Below, piece after piece: positions 50,047-60,287 of a DNA stretch of 64,000 bases (the first letter of the stretch is position 1; each line of letters starts with the position of its first letter). Made by a program: the position numbers and the translations under genes. Under the pieces are notes generated by a model. It did not search any database and was not told where the DNA came from. It was given only the letters and a program-made list of their open reading frames with translations. The stretch spans positions 106,844 to 170,843 of the forward strand of contig NZ_OBEH01000007.1 of the NCBI RefSeq assembly GCF_900215465.1. The letters are read 5' to 3'. This DNA is from Flagellimonas pacifica (GTDB lineage Bacteria; Bacteroidota; Bacteroidia; Flavobacteriales; Flavobacteriaceae).

Positions 50047-52623
50047 ATGAAAAAATACCCTATTCATCAGTCGTTAATCATCTTATTTGCACTTATTTCA
50101 ACTTTTACCATATCAGCTCAAAAACGTCAAGGCAACATTGTTGAATATTTTGGAAAAGAAAAAGTAAATGATGTCAAGGAAGGAAAAATAGCCCATGTGT
50201 TTAAAGATGCCCTCTACCTAACTACTAAAAGAAGCGCTTTAAATTCAATTTCTTTTCCTCCGGATATGATATTTAAGGATTTTTTAATGAGCGACAAAAC
50301 TGTTTCCGAAGGAGAAATTGCAACTATTGATGATACCGGAACATCCCACTCTTGGACCAAAATCGAGGTAGATGAAACCAACACATTCAATGATCCAGCA
50401 CTTCGAGGGGCATATCTATACCTTAGTTATCGTTCCCCAGCAGCCAAAACCGTACTTTTTGAAGCTTCCGGACATACACAAGCTATTATCAATGGCTATC
50501 CGCACGAAGGGGACTATTATGATTTTGGTTATAGTTTAATTCCAATCCAACTAAAAAAGGGAATTAATGTGTTTGTATTAAAAGCAGGGCGATTTTCTAG
50601 GATGCGCGCTCGTTTGATCCAACCAAAAGCTCCTATTATCCTAACAACTCGAGACATGACACTGCCAGACCTGTTGGCGGAAGAAAGTATGGACTACAAA
50701 GGGGCAATTCGGGTCATCAATACATCTGAAAGCTGGGCCAAAAATTTTCAAATTAAGGTAAAACATTTAGGAAAAGAGTCCTTATCATCTATTTCATCAA
50801 TTCCTCCAATGAGTACTAGAAAAGTATCTTTTGATATTCCTCCAGTGAACAAAAATTCGGAGCCCTCAAGGTCCAAACTAGAATTAAAGTTACTTAGTAA
50901 TTCGGGTTCCGAACTGGACAGTCAAGATGTGGATATTCAAATAAAATCAAAGTACGGAAAGCACAAACGTACTTTTATGAGTCAGATTGATAACAGCGTT
51001 CAATATTTCAGTGTTGCTCCCTCATCTACAGAAGAGTTAAAAGATGGGGCTTTGTTTTTATCTGTTCATGGAGCTTCTGTTGAAGCAGTGAATCAAGCCA
51101 ATGCTTACAAACAAAAGGATTGGGGGCATGTTGTAGCACCAACCAACCGAAGACCTTTTGGTTTTGCATGGGAAGATTGGGGCAGATTGGATGCATTAGA
51201 GGTTTTGGCTGAAGGAAAAAAGATTTACCGGCCTGACCCTCAAAAAATTTACCTTACCGGACATTCTATGGGCGGACATGGAACTTGGTATTTGGGCGCT
51301 ACATATCCCGATAAATTTGCTGCCATTGCCCCTTGTGCAGGTTACCCTGACCTTTTAGGGTATAGGGACAGTTTTGTTAAACGTGCACTAAAAGCTACCG
51401 AGGCTGAGCGTAAACGATGGGGCATTACTTCTGAACGGTTAAAACAGATGCAGAAAAAACCCCAACTTACAGATATGGACCACATGATTCTTCGTGCTGG
51501 TAACCCTAGCCGTACCTTAAAGCTAAAACGGAACTATCTACAACAAGGAGTTTATATTCTGCATGGCGAAAAAGACAATGTTGTACCTACTTTTATTGCA
51601 AGGGAAATGCGGGAAGAACTGGGAAAATTCCATCCAGATTTCACGTATTACGAGTATCCGGAAGGAACCCATTGGTATGGAGATCACAGTATGGATTGGC
51701 CTCCTATTTTTGAATTGTTCAAAAACAGAACGATAAAGTCCGATTCGCTGATCAACAAAATGGAATTTTATACCGCCTCCCCAGGGGTTTCTGCTAAATC
51801 GCATTTTATTACCATATACCAACAACAAAAGCCCTTCGAAATCAGTTCAGTTGATTTTTCCAAGGAAAATGGTCCAGCTGTCACAACCAATAATGTATTA
51901 ATCCTTGGTATGGACCTGGAATCGATGAAATTAAAATCAGATAGCATTACCATAGATAATGTACTCCTTAAAGTACCTTCAAAGAACAAAGCTTTTTACA
52001 AAAAGACAACTGAGGGATGGCAACTCACCTCAAAACCTTCTCTAAAAGAAAAGGGACCACACCGAAATGGTGGTTTTAAAGATGCTTTTAACAACCAAAT
52101 GGTTTTTGTGTACGCCACCAAAGGAAACACAATGGAAAACAAATGGTATTTTAACAAAGCTCGTTTGGATGCCGAGACTTTTTATTACAGAGCCAATGGC
52201 TCCGTGGAATTAGTTCCTGATACAGATTTTGACCTTAAGAAATATGCCGACAGGAACGTTGTCCTATATGGAAACAAAAGCAACAATTCTGCCTGGAAAA
52301 AGCTTTTAAAAGACTTTCCTGTACAAGTAGAAAACAATCTTGTTACATTGGATCAGAAAGTTATTAAAGGAAACCAATGGGGATTATACTTTATTGCTCC
52401 GCGACCTGATAGTGATACAGCCAGTGTAGGTGTGGTAAGTGCAACCGGAATCAATGGCATGAAAGCGATTTACAGCAACCACTATTTGTTAAATGGCACA
52501 TCCTACCCAGATTTGCTACTCTTTGGTGATGATATTATGGAATACGGATCTGACGCCGTTAAGTGTGCCGGTTTTTTTGGCAATGATTGGTCCATTGAAA
52601 ATGGAGATTTTCAGTGGCGATAG
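50047..52623 (+). CDS. secreted alpha/beta hydrolase of the prolyl-oligopeptidase (S9-like) group
   Basis: 858 residues. Signal peptide (about 1-24, TISAQ), an N-terminal beta-sandwich region with a jelly-roll look (about 40-300), then an alpha/beta hydrolase core (about 325-575) with nucleophile Ser407 in GHSMGGHG, Asp510 in GEKD and His542 in EGTHW, so the triad is complete. A further strand-rich C-terminal region (about 590-858) follows. It does not have the propeller of true prolyl oligopeptidases, so esterase activity is as likely as peptidase activity. It stands alone, with a terminator after it. Confidence 0.85.
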   Translation: MKKYPIHQSLIILFALISTFTISAQKRQGNIVEYFGKEKVNDVKEGKIAHVFKDALYLTTKRSALNSISFPPDMIFKDFLMSDKTVSEGEIATIDDTGTSHSWTKIEVDETNTFNDPALRGAYLYLSYRSPAAKTVLFEASGHTQAIINGYPHEGDYYDFGYSLIPIQLKKGINVFVLKAGRFSRMRARLIQPKAPIILTTRDMTLPDLLAEESMDYKGAIRVINTSESWAKNFQIKVKHLGKESLSSISSIPPMSTRKVSFDIPPVNKNSEPSRSKLELKLLSNSGSELDSQDVDIQIKSKYGKHKRTFMSQIDNSVQYFSVAPSSTEELKDGALFLSVHGASVEAVNQANAYKQKDWGHVVAPTNRRPFGFAWEDWGRLDALEVLAEGKKIYRPDPQKIYLTGHSMGGHGTWYLGATYPDKFAAIAPCAGYPDLLGYRDSFVKRALKATEAERKRWGITSERLKQMQKKPQLTDMDHMILRAGNPSRTLKLKRNYLQQGVYILHGEKDNVVPTFIAREMREELGKFHPDFTYYEYPEGTHWYGDHSMDWPPIFELFKNRTIKSDSLINKMEFYTASPGVSAKSHFITIYQQQKPFEISSVDFSKENGPAVTTNNVLILGMDLESMKLKSDSITIDNVLLKVPSKNKAFYKKTTEGWQLTSKPSLKEKGPHRNGGFKDAFNNQMVFVYATKGNTMENKWYFNKARLDAETFYYRANGSVELVPDTDFDLKKYADRNVVLYGNKSNNSAWKKLLKDFPVQVENNLVTLDQKVIKGNQWGLYFIAPRPDSDTASVGVVSATGINGMKAIYSNHYLLNGTSYPDLLLFGDDIMEYGSDAVKCAGFFGNDWSIENGDFQWR

Positions 52624-52643
52624 TCCATCTTACAATAACCCAT

Positions 52644-52675
52644 AAAAAAATCCCAAGAAAACTTGGGATTTTTTT
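52644..52675. terminator. bidirectional rho-independent terminator
   Basis: AAAAAATCCCAAG / CTTGGGATTTTTT stem with a 4-base AAAA loop between the hydrolase gene and gyrB. Confidence 0.92.
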
Positions 52676-52693
52676 GTTCATGTTTCTAATCCG

Positions 52694-54634
52694 TTAAGCA
52701 TCAATATTGGCGTAAACGGCATTTTTCTCAATGAATTCTCTTCTTGGTGGCACTTCATCTCCCATTAGCATAGAGAAAATACGATCAGATTCTGTTGCAT
52801 TATCTATACTTACTTGGCGTAGTGTTCTAAACTCAGGGTTCATTGTTGTGTCCCATAATTGTTCTGCGTTCATTTCACCAAGACCTTTATATCGCTGGAT
52901 TCCAGCTCCTCCGTTCATGGATTCCACTATCTCATCCCGTTCCTTATCATCCCATGCATACCTGCGCTTGGTCCCTTTTTTAACCAAGTACAATGGTGGA
53001 GTGGCAATATAAACATGTCCTCCTTCAATAAGTTCTCGCATGTATCGGAAAAAGAAAGTAAGAATCAAGGTTTCAATGTGGCTACCATCCACATCAGCAT
53101 CACACATGATGACAACTTTATGGTAACGCAATTTTTCAAGGTTCAAAGCTTTACTATCTTCCTCGGTACCAATGGTAACACCAAGGGCAGTATAGATATT
53201 TTTGATTTCTTCGTTTTCAAAAACCTTGTGCTGCATGGCTTTCTCCACATTCAAAATCTTTCCACGAAGTGGTAAAATAGCCTGAAAATTTCTATCACGA
53301 CCTTGTTTTGCAGTTCCACCTGCAGAATCCCCTTCCACCAAGAACACTTCACATTTTGTTGGATCTTGTTCTGAGCAATCGGACAATTTCCCAGGTAATC
53401 CGCCAACACTCATTGGATTCTTACGCTGAACCATTTCACGGGCCTTGGCAGCTGCATGTCTGGCTTGGGCCGCTAGCTTTACTTTTTCAACTATTTGCTT
53501 GGCATCTTCCGGATGCTCTTCCAAATAATTGGCCAACATTTCAGAAACTGCCTGACTCACCGCACTGGTTACCTCTCGGTTACCCAATTTGGTCTTGGTC
53601 TGTCCTTCAAATTGTGGTTCTGCAACTTTAACAGAAACAATGGCAGTAAGTCCTTCACGAAAATCATCTCCAGAAATTTCAAACTTTAGTTTGTCCAACA
53701 TTCCCGAACCATCTGCATATTTCTTCAATGTAGAGGTCAATCCTCTTCTAAAACCGGATAAATGTGTGCCTCCTTCGTGGGTATTAATGTTATTTACATA
53801 AGAATGGAGGTTTTCTGTGTATCCATTGTTATAGATCATGGCAACTTCTACAGGAATTCCATTTTTCTCGCCTTCCATAGAAATCACACTTTGGATCAAT
53901 GGCTCACGAGTTCCATCCAAGAACTTAATAAATTCCTTTAATCCTTCTTTAGAATGAAAAGTTTCTGTGATATACTCCCCCTTTTCATCTTTATTTCGTT
54001 TATCAGTGAGGGTTATGGTAATTCCTTTATTCAGATAGGAGAGTTCACGCATTCTATTTGACAAAGTCTCATAACTATACTCAATGGTTTGGGTAAAAAT
54101 GGTTTCATCGGGCATAAAAGTCACTACCGTTCCCGTTTCCTTGCTCTCACCAGTACTTTTAACAGGATATAATGATTTACCTCTCTCGTATTCTTGTTCC
54201 CAAATTTTACCTTCTCGGTGAACCGTTGCTTTTAAATGGCTTGACAATGCATTTACACAAGAAACCCCAACACCATGCAGACCACCTGAAACTTTATAGG
54301 AATCTTTATCAAACTTACCTCCCGCTCCAATCTTGGTCATTACAACTTCCAAAGCAGAAACTCCTTCTTTTTTGTGAAGGCCTACTGGAATACCCCTACC
54401 ATTATCTTTTGTGGTTATGGAGTTGTCTTCGTTTATAATAACATCAATGGTGTCACAGTGACCGCCCATGGCTTCATCTATGGAATTGTCCACTACTTCA
54501 TATACCAAATGGTGCAATCCCCTTACTCCAACATCTCCAATATACATGGAAGGTCTCATACGTACGTGCTCCATGCCCTCAAGGGCTTGGATGCTATCCG
54601 CCGAATATTGATTTTTTTTAGCCTCTTCGCTCAT
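52694..54634 (-). CDS. gyrB: DNA gyrase subunit B
   Basis: 646 residues, a typical short GyrB without the proteobacterial insert. GHKL ATPase domain with EVVDNSIDEAMGG (about 45-57) and DNGRGIP (about 77-83), the transducer domain, and a TOPRIM domain with EGDSAGG (about 430-436) and DADVDGSHI (about 504-512). The end PPRREFIEKNAVYANIDA is typical. With GyrA it introduces negative supercoils. A TATATTTG box lies 38 bp upstream. Confidence 0.98.
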   Translation of the reverse strand: MSEEAKKNQYSADSIQALEGMEHVRMRPSMYIGDVGVRGLHHLVYEVVDNSIDEAMGGHCDTIDVIINEDNSITTKDNGRGIPVGLHKKEGVSALEVVMTKIGAGGKFDKDSYKVSGGLHGVGVSCVNALSSHLKATVHREGKIWEQEYERGKSLYPVKSTGESKETGTVVTFMPDETIFTQTIEYSYETLSNRMRELSYLNKGITITLTDKRNKDEKGEYITETFHSKEGLKEFIKFLDGTREPLIQSVISMEGEKNGIPVEVAMIYNNGYTENLHSYVNNINTHEGGTHLSGFRRGLTSTLKKYADGSGMLDKLKFEISGDDFREGLTAIVSVKVAEPQFEGQTKTKLGNREVTSAVSQAVSEMLANYLEEHPEDAKQIVEKVKLAAQARHAAAKAREMVQRKNPMSVGGLPGKLSDCSEQDPTKCEVFLVEGDSAGGTAKQGRDRNFQAILPLRGKILNVEKAMQHKVFENEEIKNIYTALGVTIGTEEDSKALNLEKLRYHKVVIMCDADVDGSHIETLILTFFFRYMRELIEGGHVYIATPPLYLVKKGTKRRYAWDDKERDEIVESMNGGAGIQRYKGLGEMNAEQLWDTTMNPEFRTLRQVSIDNATESDRIFSMLMGDEVPPRREFIEKNAVYANIDA

Positions 54635-54671
54635 ATATTTTCTTTAGTTACCTTGAAAATTTCAAATCTTA

Positions 54672-54679
54672 CAAATATA
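54672..54679 (-). promoter_or_regulatory. candidate -7 promoter box for gyrB
   Basis: TATATTTG on the minus strand, an exact consensus match 38 bp before the ATG; the -33 position has only a TTTC. Confidence 0.5.
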
Positions 54680-54793
54680 AAGAATACCCAGTGAAATTAG
54701 GTTATTGAAGCACTTTAGAGCGTCTAAGTTATCAACAAACAAATGTGGAAAAATATGACTGTTTTTTGTGCTCAACCAGGGTTTATAAAAATC

Positions 54794-54821
54794 AAAAAGC
54801 CCCTTGGTTAAGGGGCTTTTC
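54794..54821 (-). terminator. rho-independent terminator after asnB
   Basis: AAAAGCCCCTT / AAGGGGCTTTT stem with a 4-base loop. On the minus strand it follows the asnB stop (54881) by about 60 bp and precedes the gyrB promoter. Confidence 0.88.
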
Positions 54822-54880
54822 TGACTAATTCAAATAAAACAAAACTACATCTTCCTACTTCACGTTTTATTTACGGTTAA

Positions 54881-56551
54881 TTACTTTGTATAGGCATCCT
54901 CATGGACATTGGCCACGGCCCTACCCGAAGGGTCATTCATATTTTTAAACGCTTCATCCCATTCCAGTGCAATTTTGGTACTACAGGCAACCGAAGGTTC
55001 TTGTGGAACACATAAAGCAGCCGCATCTGAAGGAAAATGTCCTTCAAAAATGGAACGATAGTAATATTCTTCTTTGGTGGTCGGTGTTTGAATAGGGAAT
55101 TTGAAATGGGCATTGGCCAATTGCTTATCACTAACTTCTTCTTCCACGATTTGTTTTAAGGTATCTATCCAACTATAACCAACTCCATCTGAGAACTGCT
55201 CTTTTTGCCTCCAGGCCACACTCTCTGGCAAATAATCTTCAAATGCCTTACGCACCACCCATTTTTCCATGCGTTCCCCGTTGATCATTTTATCTTTTGG
55301 GTTGATTCGCATAGCGACATCCATAAATTCTTTATCCAAAAACGGAACACGGCCTTCAATTCCCCAGGCGGCCAATGATTTATTCGCCCTAAGACAATCA
55401 TACATGTGTAATTTGTCCAGTTTTCTTACGGTTTCTTCATGAAAATCTTTTGGACTTGGGGCTTTATGGAAGTAAAGGTATCCTCCGAACAACTCATCGG
55501 CTCCTTCGCCAGAGAGCACCATCTTTATCCCCATTGATTTGATAACCCTAGCCATTAAATACATGGGTGTGGAAGCCCTAATGGTGGTAATATCATAGGT
55601 TTCCAAGTTGTAAATGACATCTTTGATGGCATCAAGTCCCTCTTGGATGGTAAATTTTATCTCATGGTGAATGGTACCGATATGATCGGCCACTTTTTGA
55701 GCGGCAGCCAAATCGGGCGAGCCTTCAAGTCCAACCGAAAATGAATGCAATTGTGGCCACCAAGCTTCTTTGGTGTCCCCAGATTCAATTCGCATTTGGG
55801 AATATTTCTTGGCTACGGCCGAAGTTACCGAAGAATCCAATCCCCCAGATAGCAGTACTCCATAGGGCACATCAGACATCAATTGGCGGTGCACCGCAGC
55901 CTCCAAGGCATCTTTTATTTCTTGGATACTGGTCTCGTTCTCTTTAACTGCCTCATAATCCATCCAATCCCTTTTGTACCATTTTTTGAATTCTCCATCA
56001 GAACTATGTAAATAGTGTCCCGGAGGAAACAATTCTATTTTTGAGCATGTTCCTTCCAAAGCTTTAAGTTCAGAAGCCACATAAAAGGTTCCGTTTTTAT
56101 CCCATCCTATATATAATGGAATAATTCCCATATGATCTCTTGCAATAAAATACTCATCCTTTTCACTATCATAAATGGCAAAACCAAAAATACCGTTCAA
56201 GTCGTCAACAAAATCAACTCCTTTTTCTTGGTATAGTGCCAAAATAACTTCACAATCGGATTGTGTCTTAAATTCATATTTACCCTCAAATTGCTTTCTA
56301 AGCTCTCTATGGTTGTAAATTTCACCATTGGCGGCCAATATCAATTTACCATCCTCGCTGAGTAAAGGTTGTTTCCCAGAAGCCGGGTCAACAATAGCTA
56401 ATCGCTCATGAGCCAAAATGGCTTTTTCATCTGAATATATCCCGCTCCAATCTGGACCTCTATGCCTTACTTTTTTGGACATCTCCAAAAGTTGAGGTCT
56501 TAATTTTTCCGCACTTTCCTTTATATCAAATGCACATACTATTCCGCACAT
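54881..56551 (-). CDS. asnB: asparagine synthase (glutamine-hydrolysing) B
   Basis: 556 residues. After Met removal the catalytic Cys2 (MCGIVCAF) is the N-terminal nucleophile of the glutaminase domain (about 2-195), with RHRGPDWSG and the ANGEIYN loop. The synthetase domain has the pyrophosphatase motif SGGLDSS (about 235-241) and GEGADELFGGY (about 348-358). It makes asparagine from aspartate, glutamine and ATP. The length and the E. coli AsnB-like C-terminus are full. It stands alone on the minus strand and has its own terminator. Confidence 0.97.
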   Translation of the reverse strand: MCGIVCAFDIKESAEKLRPQLLEMSKKVRHRGPDWSGIYSDEKAILAHERLAIVDPASGKQPLLSEDGKLILAANGEIYNHRELRKQFEGKYEFKTQSDCEVILALYQEKGVDFVDDLNGIFGFAIYDSEKDEYFIARDHMGIIPLYIGWDKNGTFYVASELKALEGTCSKIELFPPGHYLHSSDGEFKKWYKRDWMDYEAVKENETSIQEIKDALEAAVHRQLMSDVPYGVLLSGGLDSSVTSAVAKKYSQMRIESGDTKEAWWPQLHSFSVGLEGSPDLAAAQKVADHIGTIHHEIKFTIQEGLDAIKDVIYNLETYDITTIRASTPMYLMARVIKSMGIKMVLSGEGADELFGGYLYFHKAPSPKDFHEETVRKLDKLHMYDCLRANKSLAAWGIEGRVPFLDKEFMDVAMRINPKDKMINGERMEKWVVRKAFEDYLPESVAWRQKEQFSDGVGYSWIDTLKQIVEEEVSDKQLANAHFKFPIQTPTTKEEYYYRSIFEGHFPSDAAALCVPQEPSVACSTKIALEWDEAFKNMNDPSGRAVANVHEDAYTK

Positions 56552-56764
56552 ATCTTTATCTTTATAACAATTTATACTGCAAATATTATTTTAATATTTC
56601 AATTAATAAATAGTTTTATCATATTAAACTACAATATGAAACTTTATTGGTCAAAATATGAATAAAGTGATATGATTAATATCGAAAACAGCAGTTTATC
56701 GAACACTTTGAAAGGTCTGTTAAATTTTAACGTCTCTTTATAAAAACATCATTTAATTACATCC

Positions 56765-56772
56765 TAGTTTTG
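56765..56772 (+). promoter_or_regulatory. candidate -7 promoter box for the DUF2911 gene
   Basis: TAGTTTTG, an exact TAnnTTTG match 22 bp before the ATG at 56794. It overlaps a TTG that would otherwise be read as an upstream start, which supports the downstream start. Confidence 0.45.
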
Positions 56773-56793
56773 AAGACAACTAAAATCATAATC

Positions 56794-57324
56794 ATGAAAA
56801 ATGTATTCTTACTTACTTTTTTAACCTTAGCCTTGGTTTTTTCTACTGAAGCAACCGCTCAAAAGTTTAGCGGATTGGACAAAAGCCCTGCTGATATTGC
56901 TTCTTACCCTACTAGCTACAGAGTTTCTGATAAAGCGGTTCGGGTGATTTATAGTAGACCCCAGTTAAAGGGACGAAGCCTTTCTGAACTTGCTCCTGCC
57001 GGTAAGGTTTGGAGAACCGGAGCCAATGAAGCCGCAGAAATCACTTTTTACAAGGATGCCACCGTAGGTGGAAAATCCGTAAAAGCGGGAACCTATTCTT
57101 TGTTCACCATTCCAGGTGATGACGAATGGACGGTAATATTGAACAGTAATTTGAACCAATGGGGAGCATATTCTTATGACAGTGCTGCCGATGTGGTAAG
57201 AGTTACGGCCAAAGCCAGTACCGATGGGGAGTCTTTGGAGGCATTCTCAATTGCTTTTACTGACGATGGCGATTTGGTCATGGGGTGGGGAACCACACGT
57301 GCTTCTTTAGCCATAAGCCAATAA
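56794..57324 (+). CDS. DUF2911 family secreted protein
   Basis: 176 residues from the ATG at 56794. Signal peptide (about 1-22, EATAQ) and one DUF2911 beta-sandwich: VIYSRPQLKGRSL, GKVWRTGANEAAEITF, KAGTYSLFTIPGDDEWTVIL and NLNQWGAYSYDSAADVVRV, all family hallmarks. The function is unknown. A strong terminator follows. The 242-bp gap before it (56552-56793) is AT-rich and carries no other feature I can support. Confidence 0.92.
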   Translation: MKNVFLLTFLTLALVFSTEATAQKFSGLDKSPADIASYPTSYRVSDKAVRVIYSRPQLKGRSLSELAPAGKVWRTGANEAAEITFYKDATVGGKSVKAGTYSLFTIPGDDEWTVILNSNLNQWGAYSYDSAADVVRVTAKASTDGESLEAFSIAFTDDGDLVMGWGTTRASLAISQ

Positions 57325-57343
57325 AACAACAATTTTAAAGTTG

Positions 57344-57373
57344 AAAAAGCGGGCCAGATGGCCCGCTTTTTTA
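57344..57373. terminator. bidirectional rho-independent terminator
   Basis: AAAAAGCGGGCC / GGCCCGCTTTTT stem with an AGAT loop. Its T-run overlaps the stop of the convergent amidohydrolase gene. Confidence 0.92.
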
Positions 57374-58993
57374 TTTCATCTGTTTTCCACTGATAAAAAC
57401 CTGTTCAGCTTTCAGGTTGGGTATGTCATCCACTGGCATATCCATAATATCATTGCTCAAGACCACAAAGTCTGCCAATTTGCCTACTTCAATGCTTCCT
57501 TTTTCACTCTCTTCAAAATTGGAATATGCCGCCCAAATGGTCATTCCCCTTAAAGTCTCTTCGCGTGACAGCGCATCTTTCATTTGAAAGCCTTCTTCTG
57601 GGTACTTTTCCAAATCTTGTCGAGCTACCGCTGCATAAAATGTTAAAAACGGACTCACACGTTCTACAGGAAAATCAGTTCCTAAAGCAATCAATCCTGC
57701 TTTATCCAATAGTTTTTTATACGCGTAGGCTCCTTTTACACGTTCGGGACCTAAGCGGTCTTCGGCCCAATACATATCACTAGTGGCATGGGTGGGTTGA
57801 ATGGAGGGAATAATTCCGTTCTCAAAGTAATCAAAATCTTGCTCAGAAACTACTTGCGCATGTTCCACTTTCCAACGTCTATCTTGTTTTCCTTCAAGTG
57901 CTTTTTGATAGGCCCTTAGCACCACAACATTAGCGGAATCTCCAATGGCATGGGTATTCATTTGGTATTCCGAAGCTGCAATACGCTCTGCCAAACCTTC
58001 AATTTGATCCACTGGGGTTACCATAGCTCCAAAATGCCCATCTTGATCCGAATATGGTTTTTTCAGAGCCGCTCCCCTAGAACCCAAAGCTCCATCACCG
58101 TAAACTTTTACAGAACGCACATGAAGCCCATCCGTTTTGATAATTCCTTTATCCAAATAGTAATCCAGGTTATCCGGATTGTTGCTGATCATGGCATATA
58201 CTCTAATGGATAGATCATCTGCTTTTTGAAGGCTATCTATAAGTTCGATGGTGCTTTTGTTCAGTCCTGCATCGTTTACGGTGGTTAGTCCGTAATCCAA
58301 GCACAGTTTTTCAGCATCTCTAAGAGCTTGAACTTGCATTTTTCTGCTAGGTTTGGGTATTATCGCGTTTATCATCCCCATGGGATTGTCCACTAAAACT
58401 CCAGTCAGTTTTCCATCTTTCTTTACTATAGCCCCTCCTTCAACTTCCGTTTCCATAGTTATTCCAGCTAAATCCAAAGCTTTTTGGTTGACCAAATAGG
58501 CATGTCCATCTACACGTCGTAAAGCAACAGGGATATCTGGAAAGAGTTCATCCAATTTTTCCTTTGTCGGGAATTCCTTGACCTCCCAGTCATTTTGGTC
58601 CCATCCCCTTCCTCTCACAAAGTTGGAAGGGTTACTTTTTTGGAATGCGACCACTTTTTCCAGTATTTCCTCAAAACTGGTCGTTCCTACCAAGTCCACA
58701 ACTAGTTGATTCAGCCCCAATCCATAAAAATGGCAATGGGCATCAATCAATCCCGGAACAATGGTTTTTCCTTGAACATCCAGTTCTTTTTTCGCATGGT
58801 AATTTTGCAGTAGCTGTTCTTTGTCTCCCACCGCCGCAAACTTTCCATCTTTGATTGCTATACCATTGGCTATGGAAAATTCAGCATCAACCGTATAGAT
58901 ATTTGCATTGAGTACAATTAAATCCACTTCTTCTTTAGAATTGCAGGCGGCAAAAAGGAGAAGAATGGAAAAGCTGAAAAGAATTTTTTTCAT
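57371..58993 (-). CDS. amidohydrolase family lipoprotein (YtcJ-like)
   Basis: 540 residues. Lipoprotein Cys17 (LLLFAAC) then a metal-dependent amidohydrolase: metal-binding DAHCHFYG (about 83-90), KVYGDGALGSRGA in the middle, NTHAIGD, WKVEHAQVV and ALGTDFPVE (the final Asp ligand). The N- and C-terminal halves form the small beta-sandwich. The YtcJ branch acts on exocyclic amides or imines; the exact substrate is unknown. Lipidation suggests it works in the periplasm or outside the cell. Confidence 0.92.
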   Translation of the reverse strand: MKKILFSFSILLLFAACNSKEEVDLIVLNANIYTVDAEFSIANGIAIKDGKFAAVGDKEQLLQNYHAKKELDVQGKTIVPGLIDAHCHFYGLGLNQLVVDLVGTTSFEEILEKVVAFQKSNPSNFVRGRGWDQNDWEVKEFPTKEKLDELFPDIPVALRRVDGHAYLVNQKALDLAGITMETEVEGGAIVKKDGKLTGVLVDNPMGMINAIIPKPSRKMQVQALRDAEKLCLDYGLTTVNDAGLNKSTIELIDSLQKADDLSIRVYAMISNNPDNLDYYLDKGIIKTDGLHVRSVKVYGDGALGSRGAALKKPYSDQDGHFGAMVTPVDQIEGLAERIAASEYQMNTHAIGDSANVVVLRAYQKALEGKQDRRWKVEHAQVVSEQDFDYFENGIIPSIQPTHATSDMYWAEDRLGPERVKGAYAYKKLLDKAGLIALGTDFPVERVSPFLTFYAAVARQDLEKYPEEGFQMKDALSREETLRGMTIWAAYSNFEESEKGSIEVGKLADFVVLSNDIMDMPVDDIPNLKAEQVFISGKQMK

Positions 58994-59042
58994 GTTTTGA
59001 GGATTTCCTCAAAAATAGAAAATGTAACGCTATGGAGTTGTG

Positions 59043-60134
59043 CTAATTATCATTAAAATCCGTCATCACAAACTCAACCCTACGATTGGAAAGATGATCT
59101 TCTTTGATTCTTCCGTTTCCTAGTGGCCTTGTGTCCCCAACACCTTCCCATACAATACGATCATCATCAACACCGAGTTTTTTGAGATAAATAGCAACTG
59201 CCCTAGCTCTTAATGAAGATATAAACTTGTTGTACCCGGGCTGTCCAACATTATCCGAATGACCGGTAATCTTCATCTGTACCTCTGTATTTTCTTTGAG
59301 GTATTTGAATATCTTTTTGACGCTTGCTATTGCCTCATTATCCAATTCGTACCCTTTGGGCTCAAATGGGTTGCGTTCCAAAACATATATCTTGTCTTTT
59401 TCGTAATTTACCCTTGGTAATTCTTCCAATACTAAATTATCAACATAATAATACGAGTAGTCACTTGATACTATGGGGCTTTCTTGCTGCAACAATACTG
59501 TATTTGTATTGTTTTTAAAATTCCCCACAATGATATGATTTTCAAAACCTTTAGCTTCAAATTCAGCTGTCAATGTAACCCAATCGTCCGTACTTGCCAA
59601 CGATTTGTTCGGTTTCAGTCTTACTTCATGAAACAACACGCCCTCTTGTAAATCCAGACGGGAACTGGTCAAAGCAGAACCATTGGGAAATTTTACTTTT
59701 TTATTGATCAGTATAATTGACATATCCTTTAAGGCAAGACTAGAAGTCTCGGCAAGACTTAATTGCAATGATATTTTGTAGGGATGCTTTTCTCTGAGCG
59801 TTTTGCTGGTATTTAGTTGCACATATTCACGATAGTCGTTCAATGCATAGAAGTAAAGCCCTGCATAACCTGTGCCATCAATTGCTTCTTGTGAACCTTT
59901 AAAATTGGCAGGTACACTAAAATCATTTGACCCACATTCATTGAAATAGTCTCCTGAACTTGAGGATGGCAATGAAACATCCTCAAGAAGAGCATCAAAA
60001 CTGGTGATGTTCAACGGACAGGATTTATAATTTTCAAAGCCAGGGTTTAGAATCAAATTTTGCCCAAAAAGTGGGGTCCTCACTAAAAAACAAAAACTGA
60101 AGAATAAAAAAATACGAGTAACCTTATAAAGCAT
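59043..60134 (-). CDS. OmpA-family protein with N-terminal jelly-roll-like domain
   Basis: 363 residues from the ATG at 60134. Signal peptide (about 1-24, PLFGQ), an N-terminal beta-rich domain (about 25-230) starting NLILNPGFENYKSCP and containing FKGSQEAIDGTGYAGLYFY and DYREYVQL, then a C-terminal OmpA-like peptidoglycan-binding domain (about 255-363): MKITGHSDNVGQPGYNKFIS, LRARAVAIYL, RRVEFVM. An ATG 28 codons upstream (60218) is possible but would spoil the signal peptide. It is a close paralogue of the gene at 60724. It probably anchors something to peptidoglycan at the outer membrane. Confidence 0.85.
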   Translation of the reverse strand: MLYKVTRIFLFFSFCFLVRTPLFGQNLILNPGFENYKSCPLNITSFDALLEDVSLPSSSSGDYFNECGSNDFSVPANFKGSQEAIDGTGYAGLYFYALNDYREYVQLNTSKTLREKHPYKISLQLSLAETSSLALKDMSIILINKKVKFPNGSALTSSRLDLQEGVLFHEVRLKPNKSLASTDDWVTLTAEFEAKGFENHIIVGNFKNNTNTVLLQQESPIVSSDYSYYYVDNLVLEELPRVNYEKDKIYVLERNPFEPKGYELDNEAIASVKKIFKYLKENTEVQMKITGHSDNVGQPGYNKFISSLRARAVAIYLKKLGVDDDRIVWEGVGDTRPLGNGRIKEDHLSNRRVEFVMTDFNDN

Positions 60135-60287
60135 AGTTGTGTTGATTTGGGTTCTCGTAGTGCCTATACAAACGTGGTTTTCTCGTTCATATTGTTTAAC
60201 TCTAGGTTTTTGAGGCATGAAATTTCATTATTCTTATCATACTAACTTTCAATAAAATACGTTACTTATAGTCCAAATCTTATTTCA

